Source of the DNA: Bacteroidales bacterium | GTDB lineage: Bacteria; Bacteroidota; Bacteroidia; Bacteroidales; UBA12077 | DNA length: 64,000 nucleotides | Reading direction: 5' to 3' | Assembly (NCBI GenBank): GCA_016342685.1 | Contig: JAEINU010000007.1 | Location: 88,201-152,200, forward strand | Shown: in pieces, positions 44,084 to 52,811 of the stretch | How positions within the stretch are numbered: the first letter of the stretch is position 1 | Layout: the number at the start of each line of letters is the position of its first letter | Notes under the pieces: model-generated | Database searches by the model: none | What the model was told of the DNA's origin: nothing | Seen by the model: the letters and a program-made list of their open reading frames with translations, nothing else | Program-made: the position numbers and the translations under genes

Positions 44084-45925
44084 ATGGCTGATATAATTCA
44101 ATTATTACCCGATTCGGTTGCGAATCAAATTGCTGCTGGAGAAGTTGTGCAGCGTCCTGCTTCTGTTGTTAAAGAGTTGGTTGAGAATGCTGTTGATGCA
44201 AAGGCAACTTCTATTACAATAAATATTAAGGATGCAGGCAGAACTTTAATACAAATTATCGATAATGGAATAGGAATGTCAGATACAGATGCTCGTTTGG
44301 CATTTGAGCGTCATGCTACGTCCAAAATTAAGAATGCTGAGGATCTTTTTGCAATATCTACCATGGGATTTAGGGGAGAGGCATTAGCTTCGATTGCAGC
44401 TATTGCAAATGTTGAATTAAAAACTCGTAGATCTGACAATGAGCTGGGAACTCAAATAATAATAGAGGGATCAAAAGTTGAGAATCAAGAATCAGTGAGT
44501 TGTTCGCAGGGAACAAGTTTCTCGGTAAAGAATTTGTTTTACAATGTACCAGCGCGACGAAAATTTTTAAAATCAAACACTACTGAATTTAATCATATTA
44601 TTAACGATTTTCAGAGAATTGCACTTACAAATCCTGAAATTGAATTTAAGCTGTATCATAACAATTCAGAGATATATCTATTACCTAAAACGAATATCCG
44701 ACAGCGAATTGTTTCGATTTTCGGAAAACGAATAAATCAAAATTTAATAACTATAGAGAGCAATACCAGCATTATTAAAATTACAGGGTTTATTGGTAAA
44801 CCAGAATATGCACGAAAGAAATCTGGAGAACAGTACTTTTTTATAAACAATAGATTTATGCGAAGTCCCTACTTTAATAAAGCTGTATTAAATGCTTATT
44901 CACAAATTTTACCGCCAGAAACTGTTCCTTCTTATTTTCTGTATTTAGAAGCCGATCCATCAACAATTGATGTGAACATACATCCTACAAAAACAGAAAT
45001 TAAATTTGAAGATCAGCAGGCAATTTGGCAGATTTTACATGCAGCGGTTAAACAAGCTTTAGGAAAAAATAACATTGCCCCTTCAATTGATTTTAATCAG
45101 GAACAGGGATTTGAGATTCCTGTATTATCTCAAGCAAGAGACGTTCAGGTTCCAAAGGTCGAGATTGATCCTACATTTAATCCTTTTGAACAGAAGATGC
45201 CTTCGTTTAAAAATCCGAAGAGCTCTAAAATGTCTTTAGAAAAAGATAATATAAATAATTGGGAGTCGTTGTATAGTGGATTCCAAAATGAAACTAAACA
45301 ACGGAGTGATTTTTCATTTATTTCAAACGAAGACACACAACAAAGCATTACAGATTCCAATTTAAGTGAGAAATATTTCCAGTTTAAGAATAAATTTATT
45401 CTAACGCCTGTAAAATCAGGATTAATGATTATTGATCAGAAAAGGGCGCATGAGCGTATTTTATTCGAAAAATATTTAGATTCTTTATCGTCGGAGTCAA
45501 TTGCAACGCAAAAATCTTTGTATCCAAAAACGATTGAGTTAGATACAAAAGATCATGCTTTGATTATAGAAATATGTGATGATTTAAAATGTTTGGGATT
45601 TGATATATCAGATTTTGGTGGAAATTCAATAATTGTAAATGGGATGCCTATCGATGCCGGGAATCAAGAACCGGAACAAATTATTGATAAATTCTTGAAT
45701 GAATTTCTAAGTTCAGAAATAAATACAAAATCACAAGCAAAAGAGAAAATTGCAAAAGCACTCTCTAAAGCGTCGGCAATAAGTAGCAGCCAAATTTTAG
45801 ATAGCAAAGAAATGCGAGAAATGGTAGATATGCTTTTTGCCTGCCAAAATCCGAATTATTCACCTTTTGGCAAATTAATTGTAAGCATCATTAAAACAGA
45901 TGAGCTTGAAAAGCGTTTTAATTAA
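44084..45925 (+). CDS. mutL: DNA mismatch repair protein MutL
   Basis: A 613-residue protein. The N-terminal GHKL ATPase (about 1-330) has all motifs: ELVENAVDA, DNGIGM and MGFRGEAL. The C-terminal dimerisation domain (about 430-613) has altered endonuclease motifs: DQKRAHERILFE instead of DQHAxxExxxxE, and ACQNPNYSPFGKL in place of CPHGRP. So nicking activity is doubtful, although Bacteroidota MutL is often divergent here. mutS is not in the window. Confidence 0.95.
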   Translation: MADIIQLLPDSVANQIAAGEVVQRPASVVKELVENAVDAKATSITINIKDAGRTLIQIIDNGIGMSDTDARLAFERHATSKIKNAEDLFAISTMGFRGEALASIAAIANVELKTRRSDNELGTQIIIEGSKVENQESVSCSQGTSFSVKNLFYNVPARRKFLKSNTTEFNHIINDFQRIALTNPEIEFKLYHNNSEIYLLPKTNIRQRIVSIFGKRINQNLITIESNTSIIKITGFIGKPEYARKKSGEQYFFINNRFMRSPYFNKAVLNAYSQILPPETVPSYFLYLEADPSTIDVNIHPTKTEIKFEDQQAIWQILHAAVKQALGKNNIAPSIDFNQEQGFEIPVLSQARDVQVPKVEIDPTFNPFEQKMPSFKNPKSSKMSLEKDNINNWESLYSGFQNETKQRSDFSFISNEDTQQSITDSNLSEKYFQFKNKFILTPVKSGLMIIDQKRAHERILFEKYLDSLSSESIATQKSLYPKTIELDTKDHALIIEICDDLKCLGFDISDFGGNSIIVNGMPIDAGNQEPEQIIDKFLNEFLSSEINTKSQAKEKIAKALSKASAISSSQILDSKEMREMVDMLFACQNPNYSPFGKLIVSIIKTDELEKRFN

Positions 45926-45946
45926 TGAATTCTAAAATTTTAGATA

Positions 45947-46762
45947 ATGAATAATATTAGATTAAGTGATATTCCGCCTGTCGTAAGGAATCTTATTATA
46001 ATAAATGCATTAATGCTTTTAGTTACTTGGGTATTAGAAAATGCATTTGGTATAGACCTAGGACAAATCTTAGGATTACATTATTTTAAATCAGAGATGT
46101 TTCATCCATACCAGTATGTTACGCACATATTCATGCATGGTGGTCTTATGCATTTATTTTTTAATATGTTTGCCTTATGGATGTTTGGAAGAATACTGGA
46201 AACCGTTTGGGGAAGTAAAAAGTTCTTTATTTATTTTATTGTTACAGGACTTGGAGCTGCAGCATTACATACTTTTGTCATTCATTTACAAATGACAAGT
46301 ATAATAAATGACATAAATGCATTTTCAAATACTCCTTCCCCTGAAGGATTTGCGATATTAATTAAAAAATCTTTCACAGAAATCAATCCCCAACATTATC
46401 GTGAATTTTTAAGTTCATGGTATAGTAATCCAGATAATCCTAATTATATTGGAGCTGCAAAAGAACTTCTTAATAAATATCTTGATTTCAAGATGAATAT
46501 TCCAACTGTAGGAGCATCAGGAGCTGTGTTTGGAGTGTTGCTTGCATTCGGGATGTTATTTCCTAATACACAGTTAATGCTTTTATTTCCGCCAATTCCA
46601 ATCAAGGCTAAATATTTTGTAATTGGATATGGAGTGCTTGAATTATGGCTTGGGCTTACTCGCCCAGGAAGTAATATTGCACATTTTGCGCATCTTGGTG
46701 GCATGTTATTTGGGTTTATACTTCTTAAATACTGGAAAAGTAAACGATCAGATTTTTATTAA
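45947..46762 (+). CDS. Rhomboid intramembrane serine protease (first of two)
   Basis: A 271-residue six-helix membrane protease. Marks are HIFMHGGLMHLFFNMFALWMFG, the nucleophile in VGASGAVFG and the partner His in HFAHLGGM. An insert of about 65 residues, rich in polar residues, separates the third and fourth helices (about 110-180). It cuts substrates within the membrane; the substrates are unknown. It follows mutL by 21 bases and precedes a second rhomboid gene by 45. Confidence 0.92.
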   Translation: MNNIRLSDIPPVVRNLIIINALMLLVTWVLENAFGIDLGQILGLHYFKSEMFHPYQYVTHIFMHGGLMHLFFNMFALWMFGRILETVWGSKKFFIYFIVTGLGAAALHTFVIHLQMTSIINDINAFSNTPSPEGFAILIKKSFTEINPQHYREFLSSWYSNPDNPNYIGAAKELLNKYLDFKMNIPTVGASGAVFGVLLAFGMLFPNTQLMLLFPPIPIKAKYFVIGYGVLELWLGLTRPGSNIAHFAHLGGMLFGFILLKYWKSKRSDFY

Positions 46763-46807
46763 TATACATTCAACGATCAGATTAACAAATAAATAAGTTG
46801 CTAAAAA

Positions 46808-47686
46808 ATGAGTGTAATCGAAGAAATAAAAGCTTCTTTTAAGAGTGGAAGTGCTTTAATAAAATTAATTTACATCAATCTTGCTGTCTTTTTGGCAGTT
46901 AGTTTATTGGGTGTGCTAGTTGATTTATTGGAGGTTAATTATAAATTAGCCCCTGTTTACTGGCTGGCAGTAACAGCTAATATTTCGGAATTAGTTTATA
47001 AACCGTGGACATTATTTACATATATGTTTGTTCATGAGGATTTTCTACACATTATTTTCAATTTGCTTTGGTTTTACTGGTTTGGACAAATATTTTTAAA
47101 ATATTTTAACGAAAAGAAATTAATTAGTCTATATATACTCGGTGGTTTAGCAGGTGCAGTTTTATATATTCTTGCATTTAACGCTTTTTCAATATACAAT
47201 CCATCAATTCCAATGATTGGAGCATCGGCATCGGTAATAGCCATTGTTGTTGCAATTTCATTTTACATTCCCGATCACACAATAAATTTAATGTTTATTG
47301 GTCCGGTAAAACTAAAATATATTGCAATAGGTTCCGTTATTATTGATATTCTAAGTATTACATCTTCTAATGCTGGTGGTCATATTGCTCATTTAGGGGG
47401 TGCTTTATTTGGATATTTATATATCATGCAAATGAAAAAAGGAAGAAATATAGCTAAAGGATTCGATCGATTTATGGATAAAATATTCTCGCTTTTTAAA
47501 CCTAAGCCTAAGGTTAAAGTCTCATATCGAAGACCAATAAATGATCTGGATAGAGATATTGAGTACAATAAAACAAAGGCAGAAGGACAAAAAGAAGTGG
47601 ATAAAATTCTAGATAAAATAGCCAAATCAGGGTACGATAGCCTTTCAAAAAAAGAAAAAGAGCTTTTATTCAAAAACAGCAAATAG
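46808..47686 (+). CDS. Rhomboid intramembrane serine protease (second of two)
   Basis: A 292-residue rhomboid with the same core as its neighbour but without the large insert: 'FVHEDFLHIIFNLLWFYWFGQIF', nucleophile in IGASASVIA (Ala in place of the usual final Gly), and His in HIAHLGGALFG. A basic soluble C-terminal tail of about 75 residues (KPKPKVKVSYRRP...) extends into the cytoplasm and ends in a charged helix. The tandem probably arose by an old duplication. The catalytic pair is intact. Confidence 0.9.
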   Translation: MSVIEEIKASFKSGSALIKLIYINLAVFLAVSLLGVLVDLLEVNYKLAPVYWLAVTANISELVYKPWTLFTYMFVHEDFLHIIFNLLWFYWFGQIFLKYFNEKKLISLYILGGLAGAVLYILAFNAFSIYNPSIPMIGASASVIAIVVAISFYIPDHTINLMFIGPVKLKYIAIGSVIIDILSITSSNAGGHIAHLGGALFGYLYIMQMKKGRNIAKGFDRFMDKIFSLFKPKPKVKVSYRRPINDLDRDIEYNKTKAEGQKEVDKILDKIAKSGYDSLSKKEKELLFKNSK

Positions 47687-47769
47687 CCACTTTAATCAAA
47701 ATTGAAAGTTTCTTGTTGTAATATTGGAGTATTACTCCTAATTTAGTATTAAATCAAGTATAATAGGCA

Positions 47770-48873
47770 TTGAAACGCATAATCTACAAATTATTAAGGT
47801 ATTTTAATTATTTACTGATCTTAGGATTGATTTTATCATATATTTCGGTGTATGTCAATCCTGAGAAAAGCTGGTTTTTTGCATTCTTCGGATTGGGGTA
47901 TCCATTTTTATTATTAGGAAATCTATTGTTTGTTGTTTTCTGGATTCTTAAAAAGAAAAAGTTTTTTCTTGTTCCCTTAATAGCCATTCTAATAGGGTGG
48001 AGCTACATTTCTTCTTTAATGCAAATCTCTTTAAAGAAAACAGATCTGGCAAAAATTGAAGAGCCAGTTTTTAGTATTATTTCATACAATGTTAGATTGT
48101 TTGACGTTTACGATTGGAATAAAGAAGAAAATACTTCGGGTAAGATTTTTGAATTTATAAATTCTCAAAGTCCCGATTTTATATGTTTTCAAGAGTATTA
48201 CACAAAACCTAATGGTCAAATATCAGAATCAAAAGTTTTGGAATTGCTTCATTCCGATTATGGAGCTCATATAAATTACACCAACGAGAATTCTAAATCG
48301 AATTATGGAATTGCGACTTATAGTCGATATCCAATTGTAAATAGAGGTGTTATTCAATTTAGCAATTCAACCAATTCAAGTATATATACCGATATTGTAT
48401 TTGATAGTGATACAGTTCGGATTTTTAATTGCCATCTCCAGTCGATTCGTTTTAATAGAGATAATTACTCATTTATTAGTAATAGTAAAGAATTGAACGA
48501 TGAGCAGCGAATAAAAGAGATTAGAGATATTTCATCTCGTTTACGAGATGCTTTTGTGAAGCGAGCTGGGCAAGCAAAAATCTTATCGCAACATATAAAG
48601 AATTCTCCTTATCCGGTAATAGTATGTGGTGATTTTAACGACGTGCCTGTTTCTTATACTTATCAGATAATCAAAGAAGATTTAAACGATTCATTTACCG
48701 AAGCCGGAACGGGAATTGGGAATACATATTTGGGTAAATTTCCCTCCTTCAGAATCGATTATATATTGCATAGTGACGACATTAAATGTGTCGATTATGA
48801 TATTCCCCGAGTTGAATTATCGGATCATTATCCAGTAATCGGGAAATTTCATTTATTGCCAGAGAGTAGCTAG
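47770..48873 (+). CDS. Membrane-anchored endonuclease/exonuclease/phosphatase family protein
   Basis: A 367-residue protein. The start is TTG at 47770: an in-frame TAG lies one codon earlier, and the next Met would lose the membrane part. Residues about 10-85 form three hydrophobic helices. The rest is an EEP domain with 'ISYNVRLFDVYDW', the catalytic Glu in CFQEYY, GDFNDVP and the terminal DHYPV. It could be a phosphodiesterase or nuclease; the substrate is unknown. Its stop overlaps that of the opposing dehydratase in CTAG. Confidence 0.88.
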   Translation: MKRIIYKLLRYFNYLLILGLILSYISVYVNPEKSWFFAFFGLGYPFLLLGNLLFVVFWILKKKKFFLVPLIAILIGWSYISSLMQISLKKTDLAKIEEPVFSIISYNVRLFDVYDWNKEENTSGKIFEFINSQSPDFICFQEYYTKPNGQISESKVLELLHSDYGAHINYTNENSKSNYGIATYSRYPIVNRGVIQFSNSTNSSIYTDIVFDSDTVRIFNCHLQSIRFNRDNYSFISNSKELNDEQRIKEIRDISSRLRDAFVKRAGQAKILSQHIKNSPYPVIVCGDFNDVPVSYTYQIIKEDLNDSFTEAGTGIGNTYLGKFPSFRIDYILHSDDIKCVDYDIPRVELSDHYPVIGKFHLLPESS

Positions 48874-49814
48874 AAAGGTAATTTTTCTAAGTCAACATTT
48901 CCTCCAGAAATTATTATGCCAACTTTTTGTCCAGCATATTTTGATTTATTTTCAAGAATTGCTGCAATTGGAACAGCAGAAGAAGGTTCAATTATTATTT
49001 TCATTCGTTCCCAAATCATTCTCATAGCTTGAATAATTGATTCTTCTGAAACAGTAAAAATATCATCTACATTCTTTTTAATGATATCAAATGTTAAATT
49101 ACTTAAAGAGGTTAATAGTCCGTCGGCAATTGTTTGTGGAGGACCAGCAAGAATTAGTTCACCACTCTTGAAAGAACGAAATGCATCATCGGCTAAAAGC
49201 GGTTCTGCTCCAAAAACTTTAATTTTAGGATTAATTGACTTTGCAGAAATTGCGGTACCACTCATTAGTCCACCACCACCAATAGGAGCAGATACAATAT
49301 TTAAATCAGGAATTTCTTCCAATAATTCTTTAGCTGCAGTTCCCTGTCCTGCAATAATGTTAAAATTATCGTATGGATGAATAAATGTTGCTCCTGTTCT
49401 TTTTTGAACAATCTCTAATGTTTCTTCTCTAGCTTCAAGAGTTGGTTTGCAAAATGTTATTTCAGCACCATACCCTGCAACTGCTTTCTTTTTAATTTCG
49501 GGCGCGTTCTCTGGCATAACTATATATGCAGGAACTCCTAATTGTTTTGCTGCTAGAGCAAGAGCCGCAGCGTGATTTCCTGATGAGTGTGTGGTAACTC
49601 CCTTTTGTGCATTTTCAAAATTTAAAAGTCGAATAGCATTGCTTGCTCCACGAAATTTGAACGCACCCACTTTCTGAAAATTCTCACATTTAAGGTGCAA
49701 ATCAATATTTAATATTTTATTTACACTCGAAGATGTTAGTACAGGAGTATAGTTAATAAAAGGCTTAATTCTTTCGTGAGCTGATGTAATATCATTAAGG
49801 TTGGGTACATGCAT
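48870..49814 (-). CDS. PLP-dependent threonine/serine dehydratase-like enzyme, short form
   Basis: A 314-residue fold-type II PLP enzyme. The Schiff-base lysine is K53 in GAFKFRGA, the carboxylate loop is SSGNHAAA, and the phosphate cradle is GGGGLMSG. There is no C-terminal ACT regulatory domain, so this resembles catabolic threonine dehydratase or serine racemase rather than biosynthetic IlvA. It deaminates Thr/Ser or racemises Ser; I cannot decide which. Its stop overlaps the end of the EEP gene. Confidence 0.88.
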   Translation of the reverse strand: MHVPNLNDITSAHERIKPFINYTPVLTSSSVNKILNIDLHLKCENFQKVGAFKFRGASNAIRLLNFENAQKGVTTHSSGNHAAALALAAKQLGVPAYIVMPENAPEIKKKAVAGYGAEITFCKPTLEAREETLEIVQKRTGATFIHPYDNFNIIAGQGTAAKELLEEIPDLNIVSAPIGGGGLMSGTAISAKSINPKIKVFGAEPLLADDAFRSFKSGELILAGPPQTIADGLLTSLSNLTFDIIKKNVDDIFTVSEESIIQAMRMIWERMKIIIEPSSAVPIAAILENKSKYAGQKVGIIISGGNVDLEKLPF

Positions 49815-49850
49815 AATTATGTAGTTTTACTATTTTGCTAAAGTAAAAAA

Positions 49851-50630
49851 TCATTCAGCAATTAAAGAATCCTTTTTAATTTCTTTAAAGGCCTCATATC
49901 TTTCCAGAATCAAAGAATAAAGAATGTAACTTGAAGTGCTTTGAATAAACTCGTCTCGAAAGTTACAATAATCCATAAACTCTTTTATTAAAGAAGTATT
50001 TATTCCTGTTAAGTTACGAACAACATATTCGTTGTATTTACTCCAAATTTCGTCTTTGTTGGGTTGTTCATCTTTAAGAGTCTGATATTTACGAATTTCC
50101 TTCCCCTCTTTGCTAAACATTCTGTAAGCTAAGGAAATAGGACTAATTAATGTTGGGGGAGCTCCAAATGGTTGAGGTTCTACATATTTAAATAAACTTT
50201 TTACCTGGGGATTAAACTTTATTTCTGGCAACTCAAGACTAATGACTTTTCGTTCAAATTGCTGATATGTACCTAAGTATGAAATAGATGCTTCTGGAAT
50301 TTCATATGATCTATTTTGTAATTCTATTATAACTGTGTGGTCGTTAGAACTATCAAGAACAGCTTTGTCGTTGTAATGAAAACCAATAGCTGAAATATTT
50401 AAGGTATCTCCAGCGTATCCCCATATTTCGAAATGACCGGTGGTGTCAGCAGTAACACCCCATTTTTGTGTATAGTTAATGATATGCGCAAAGGCAATTG
50501 GATATCGACCAGTTTTACTTAATACCTGACCCTGATAATATAATAAACTGTCAGCATCTTGTGCCTTCAAGTTATTTGCGGATGTTAAAATCAGGATGAA
50601 AAGAAATGTTATTTTGGTCTGGTTTTTCAA
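49851..50630 (-). CDS. Secreted protein with carboxypeptidase-like regulatory (CarboxypepD_reg) domain
   Basis: 259 residues from the TTG at 50630, which opens a clean signal peptide (KNQTKITFLFILIL, LKAQ). An upstream ATG at 50678 is in frame, but a -7 promoter box lies between the two codons, so it would not be transcribed. The mature N-terminal part (about 25-110) is a CarboxypepD_reg-like beta-sandwich: 'YYQGQVLSKTGRYPIAFAHI', 'GVTADTTGHFEIWGYAGDTLNISAIGF'. The C-terminal half is helical and unclassified. It is common as an envelope protein in Bacteroidota; the function is unknown. Confidence 0.75.
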   Translation of the reverse strand: MKNQTKITFLFILILTSANNLKAQDADSLLYYQGQVLSKTGRYPIAFAHIINYTQKWGVTADTTGHFEIWGYAGDTLNISAIGFHYNDKAVLDSSNDHTVIIELQNRSYEIPEASISYLGTYQQFERKVISLELPEIKFNPQVKSLFKYVEPQPFGAPPTLISPISLAYRMFSKEGKEIRKYQTLKDEQPNKDEIWSKYNEYVVRNLTGINTSLIKEFMDYCNFRDEFIQSTSSYILYSLILERYEAFKEIKKDSLIAE

Positions 50631-50651
50631 AACAGATGGTTTGATTTGACA

Positions 50652-50659
50652 CAAATATA
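50652..50659 (-). promoter_or_regulatory. -7 element deciding the start of the CarboxypepD_reg gene
   Basis: The minus strand reads TATATTTG; transcription would begin near 50645, inside the longest open frame and before the TTG at 50630. A TTG stands 16 bases upstream, closer than usual. Confidence 0.5.
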
Positions 50660-50750
50660 GATTTTGATTTTCGAACAATTTTTTAATTTAACACACTTTA
50701 ACTTTCAATAATTATTTTAAACATAATTTGTTAATCAAATCAAATTCATC

Positions 50751-50782
50751 TTTTACGGCTCAAGATTTTTTGGTTATCTTCG
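50751..50782 (+). promoter_or_regulatory. Candidate promoter of the dapD-glycan operon
   Basis: A -7-like TATCTTCG (50775-50782, one mismatch) with TTTT 20 bases upstream, 33 bases before dapD. No further promoter of this quality is seen before 56489, so the whole block may depend on it. Confidence 0.4.
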
Positions 50783-50815
50783 CAAAGAATTAAATTCTTA
50801 ACACCGACTTAGCAT

Positions 50816-51634
50816 ATGATTTCTGAATATAAAGACAGTATCGAATCAGCATGGACAAATAGAGATTTGCTAAAAGAAGAATCTATCCAAAAGATCATTA
50901 GAGAAATAATTGAACTGCTCGATAAAGGGAAACTAAGAGTTGCAGAACCTACTACAGATGGGTGGAAAGTTAATGAATGGATTAAGAAAGCAGTTATTTT
51001 ATATTTCCCGATTCAAAAGATGGAAGTAACTAAAGTGGGACCTTTTGAGTTTCACGATAAAATGGACTTAAAATCGGGTTACAAAGAGCTTGGTGTTCGT
51101 GTTGTTCCGCATGCAATAGCTCGATATGGAGCGTTTGTAGCTAAAGATGTGATCATGATGCCATCGTATATCAATATAGGAGCTTATGTTGATTCTGGAA
51201 CAATGGTCGATACTTGGGCTACCGTAGGTTCTTGTGCACAAATCGGCAAGAATGTTCATTTAAGCGGAGGTGTTGGAATTGGAGGTGTACTAGAGCCTGT
51301 TCAAGCTGCACCTGTAATTATTGAGGATGATTGTTTTATTGGCTCTCGTTGTATTGTTGTTGAGGGTGTTCATATAGAAAAAGAGGCAGTTTTAGGTGCA
51401 AATGTCGTAATCACAAAATCAACTAAAATAATTGATGTTTCTGGTCCGGAGCCTAAAGAATATAAAGGTTTTGTGCCTGCAAGATCAGTTGTAATTCCCG
51501 GAACTCAAACGAAGAAGTTTAATGCAGGAGAATATCAAGTTCCTTGTGCACTAATAATCGGAAAACGAAAAGAATCAACGAACCTTAAGACATCCCTAAA
51601 CGATGCTTTAAGGGAATATAATGTAGCCGTTTAA
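50816..51634 (+). CDS. dapD: Tetrahydrodipicolinate N-succinyltransferase
   Basis: A 272-residue enzyme of the succinylase route to diaminopimelate and lysine. The N-terminal helical domain (about 1-100) is followed by a left-handed beta-helix of hexapeptide repeats (about 100-240) with 'MVDTWATVGSCAQIGKNVHLSGGVGIGG', the DapD signature. The end carries 'VPCALIIGKRKEST'. The length is normal. It is first in a rightward run whose next genes are for nonulosonate, unrelated to lysine. Confidence 0.96.
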   Translation: MISEYKDSIESAWTNRDLLKEESIQKIIREIIELLDKGKLRVAEPTTDGWKVNEWIKKAVILYFPIQKMEVTKVGPFEFHDKMDLKSGYKELGVRVVPHAIARYGAFVAKDVIMMPSYINIGAYVDSGTMVDTWATVGSCAQIGKNVHLSGGVGIGGVLEPVQAAPVIIEDDCFIGSRCIVVEGVHIEKEAVLGANVVITKSTKIIDVSGPEPKEYKGFVPARSVVIPGTQTKKFNAGEYQVPCALIIGKRKESTNLKTSLNDALREYNVAV

Positions 51635-51652
51635 TAACTTAATTTCTTTGAA

Positions 51653-52810
51653 ATGAAAAAAGTTGCAATAATTCCATTAAGAGCAGGATCTAAAGGCATT
51701 CCAAATAAAAATAAAAAGCGAGTGTTGGGCAAACCATTATTCACTTGGGTTTTAGGAGAGGCAATCCAAAGCGAGCTGGATCAGGTATTTATTTATACCG
51801 ATGATCAATGGATAATTGATTATGTAAATAGCGAATATAGTTGGACTAAGAAAGTTCGGGTTGTCGAAAGATCAAAAGAAAGTGCTTCGGATACTGCAAG
51901 CACAGAGTTTGCAATGATAGAGTTTGCTGCTAAAATTAATTTTGATTTTGATGTTTTGGTATTGCTTCAGGCAACATCACCATTAACGTCAATGATAGAT
52001 ATCAATAAAGCGTGTGCTTTAATTGAAGATGATAAAATAGATTCAGTATTAAGTGTTGTAAAAACGCATCGTTTTATATGGACTAAGGATGGTAAAAGTA
52101 TAAATTACGATTTTAAGAACAGACCGAGAAGACAGGATTTTGAGGGGCTTTATATCGAAAATGGAGCTGTTTACGCTTGCAAAAAAGAAATCTTAATTAA
52201 AGAGGAAAATCGTTTAGGAGGAAATATTGAGGTATTTGAAATGACTGAAGATACTCTTGTTGAAATTGATGAACCAATTGACTTTTTAATGGTTGAAAAG
52301 TTATTGGAAAATCGATTGGTAAAAAATAAAAGCTTTGATAAGATTAAGGCCCTGATTATTGATGTAGACGGGGTTTTTACCAACGGTAAGGTTGCCACTG
52401 GTGAAAATGGTGAAATTTCTAAGGAGTTTAGCTTGATTGATGGTATGGGATTGGAGATTTTACGTGAGGAAAATGTTTTTCCGGTAGTATTAACTTCCGA
52501 GAATTCTATGGTTGTTAAAAAACGAATGGAAAAATTAAAAATAGAATATGTTTTTACCGGAATTAGAGATAAATTTTCGTTTCTTGACAACTTTTTAAAT
52601 GAAAAAGGACTTACAAGAGCTCAAATAGCTTATATAGGTGATGATATAAATGACTTGGCTAATGTATGTGGCTCAGGACTAAGCTTTTGTCCTGAAAATG
52701 CGGTTCCAAAAGTTAAAATGATGACCGATAATATTTTAAAAAACAAGGGTTCTGAAGGTGCGATTAGAGAAGCATGTGAATATATACTAAAATTTAATAG
52801 AAGATCTTAA
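51653..52810 (+). CDS. CMP-nonulosonate synthetase fused to KdsC-like HAD phosphatase
   Basis: A 385-residue two-domain enzyme. Residues 1-225 are an acylneuraminate cytidylyltransferase (AIIPLRAGSKGIPNKN, then 'LLQATSPLTS'), which activates a sialic-acid-like sugar with CTP. Residues about 230-385 are a HAD phosphatase of KdsC type with the nucleophile pair D237/D239 (DVDGVFTNG) and GDDINDL, all catalytic residues present. The same domain order occurs in vertebrate CMAS. The HAD part could remove the 9-phosphate of a nonulosonate 9-phosphate. It lies 18 bases after dapD and one base before the NeuB-like gene. Confidence 0.88.
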   Translation: MKKVAIIPLRAGSKGIPNKNKKRVLGKPLFTWVLGEAIQSELDQVFIYTDDQWIIDYVNSEYSWTKKVRVVERSKESASDTASTEFAMIEFAAKINFDFDVLVLLQATSPLTSMIDINKACALIEDDKIDSVLSVVKTHRFIWTKDGKSINYDFKNRPRRQDFEGLYIENGAVYACKKEILIKEENRLGGNIEVFEMTEDTLVEIDEPIDFLMVEKLLENRLVKNKSFDKIKALIIDVDGVFTNGKVATGENGEISKEFSLIDGMGLEILREENVFPVVLTSENSMVVKKRMEKLKIEYVFTGIRDKFSFLDNFLNEKGLTRAQIAYIGDDINDLANVCGSGLSFCPENAVPKVKMMTDNILKNKGSEGAIREACEYILKFNRRS

Positions 52811-52811
52811 A

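Noticed and set aside
46274..46297. 8-base inverted repeat in the first rhomboid gene
   Set aside because: It lies in coding sequence, has no T-run and no positional reason to be regulatory; chance is sufficient.
49824..49848. TTTTAC/GTAAAA inverted repeat after the CarboxypepD_reg gene
   Set aside because: The stem is weak and lacks a T-run on the relevant strand, so it is not called a terminator.
50631..50678. ATG start at 50678 for the CarboxypepD_reg protein
   Set aside because: A -7 promoter element lies inside this segment, and the signal peptide begins cleanly at the TTG at 50630.
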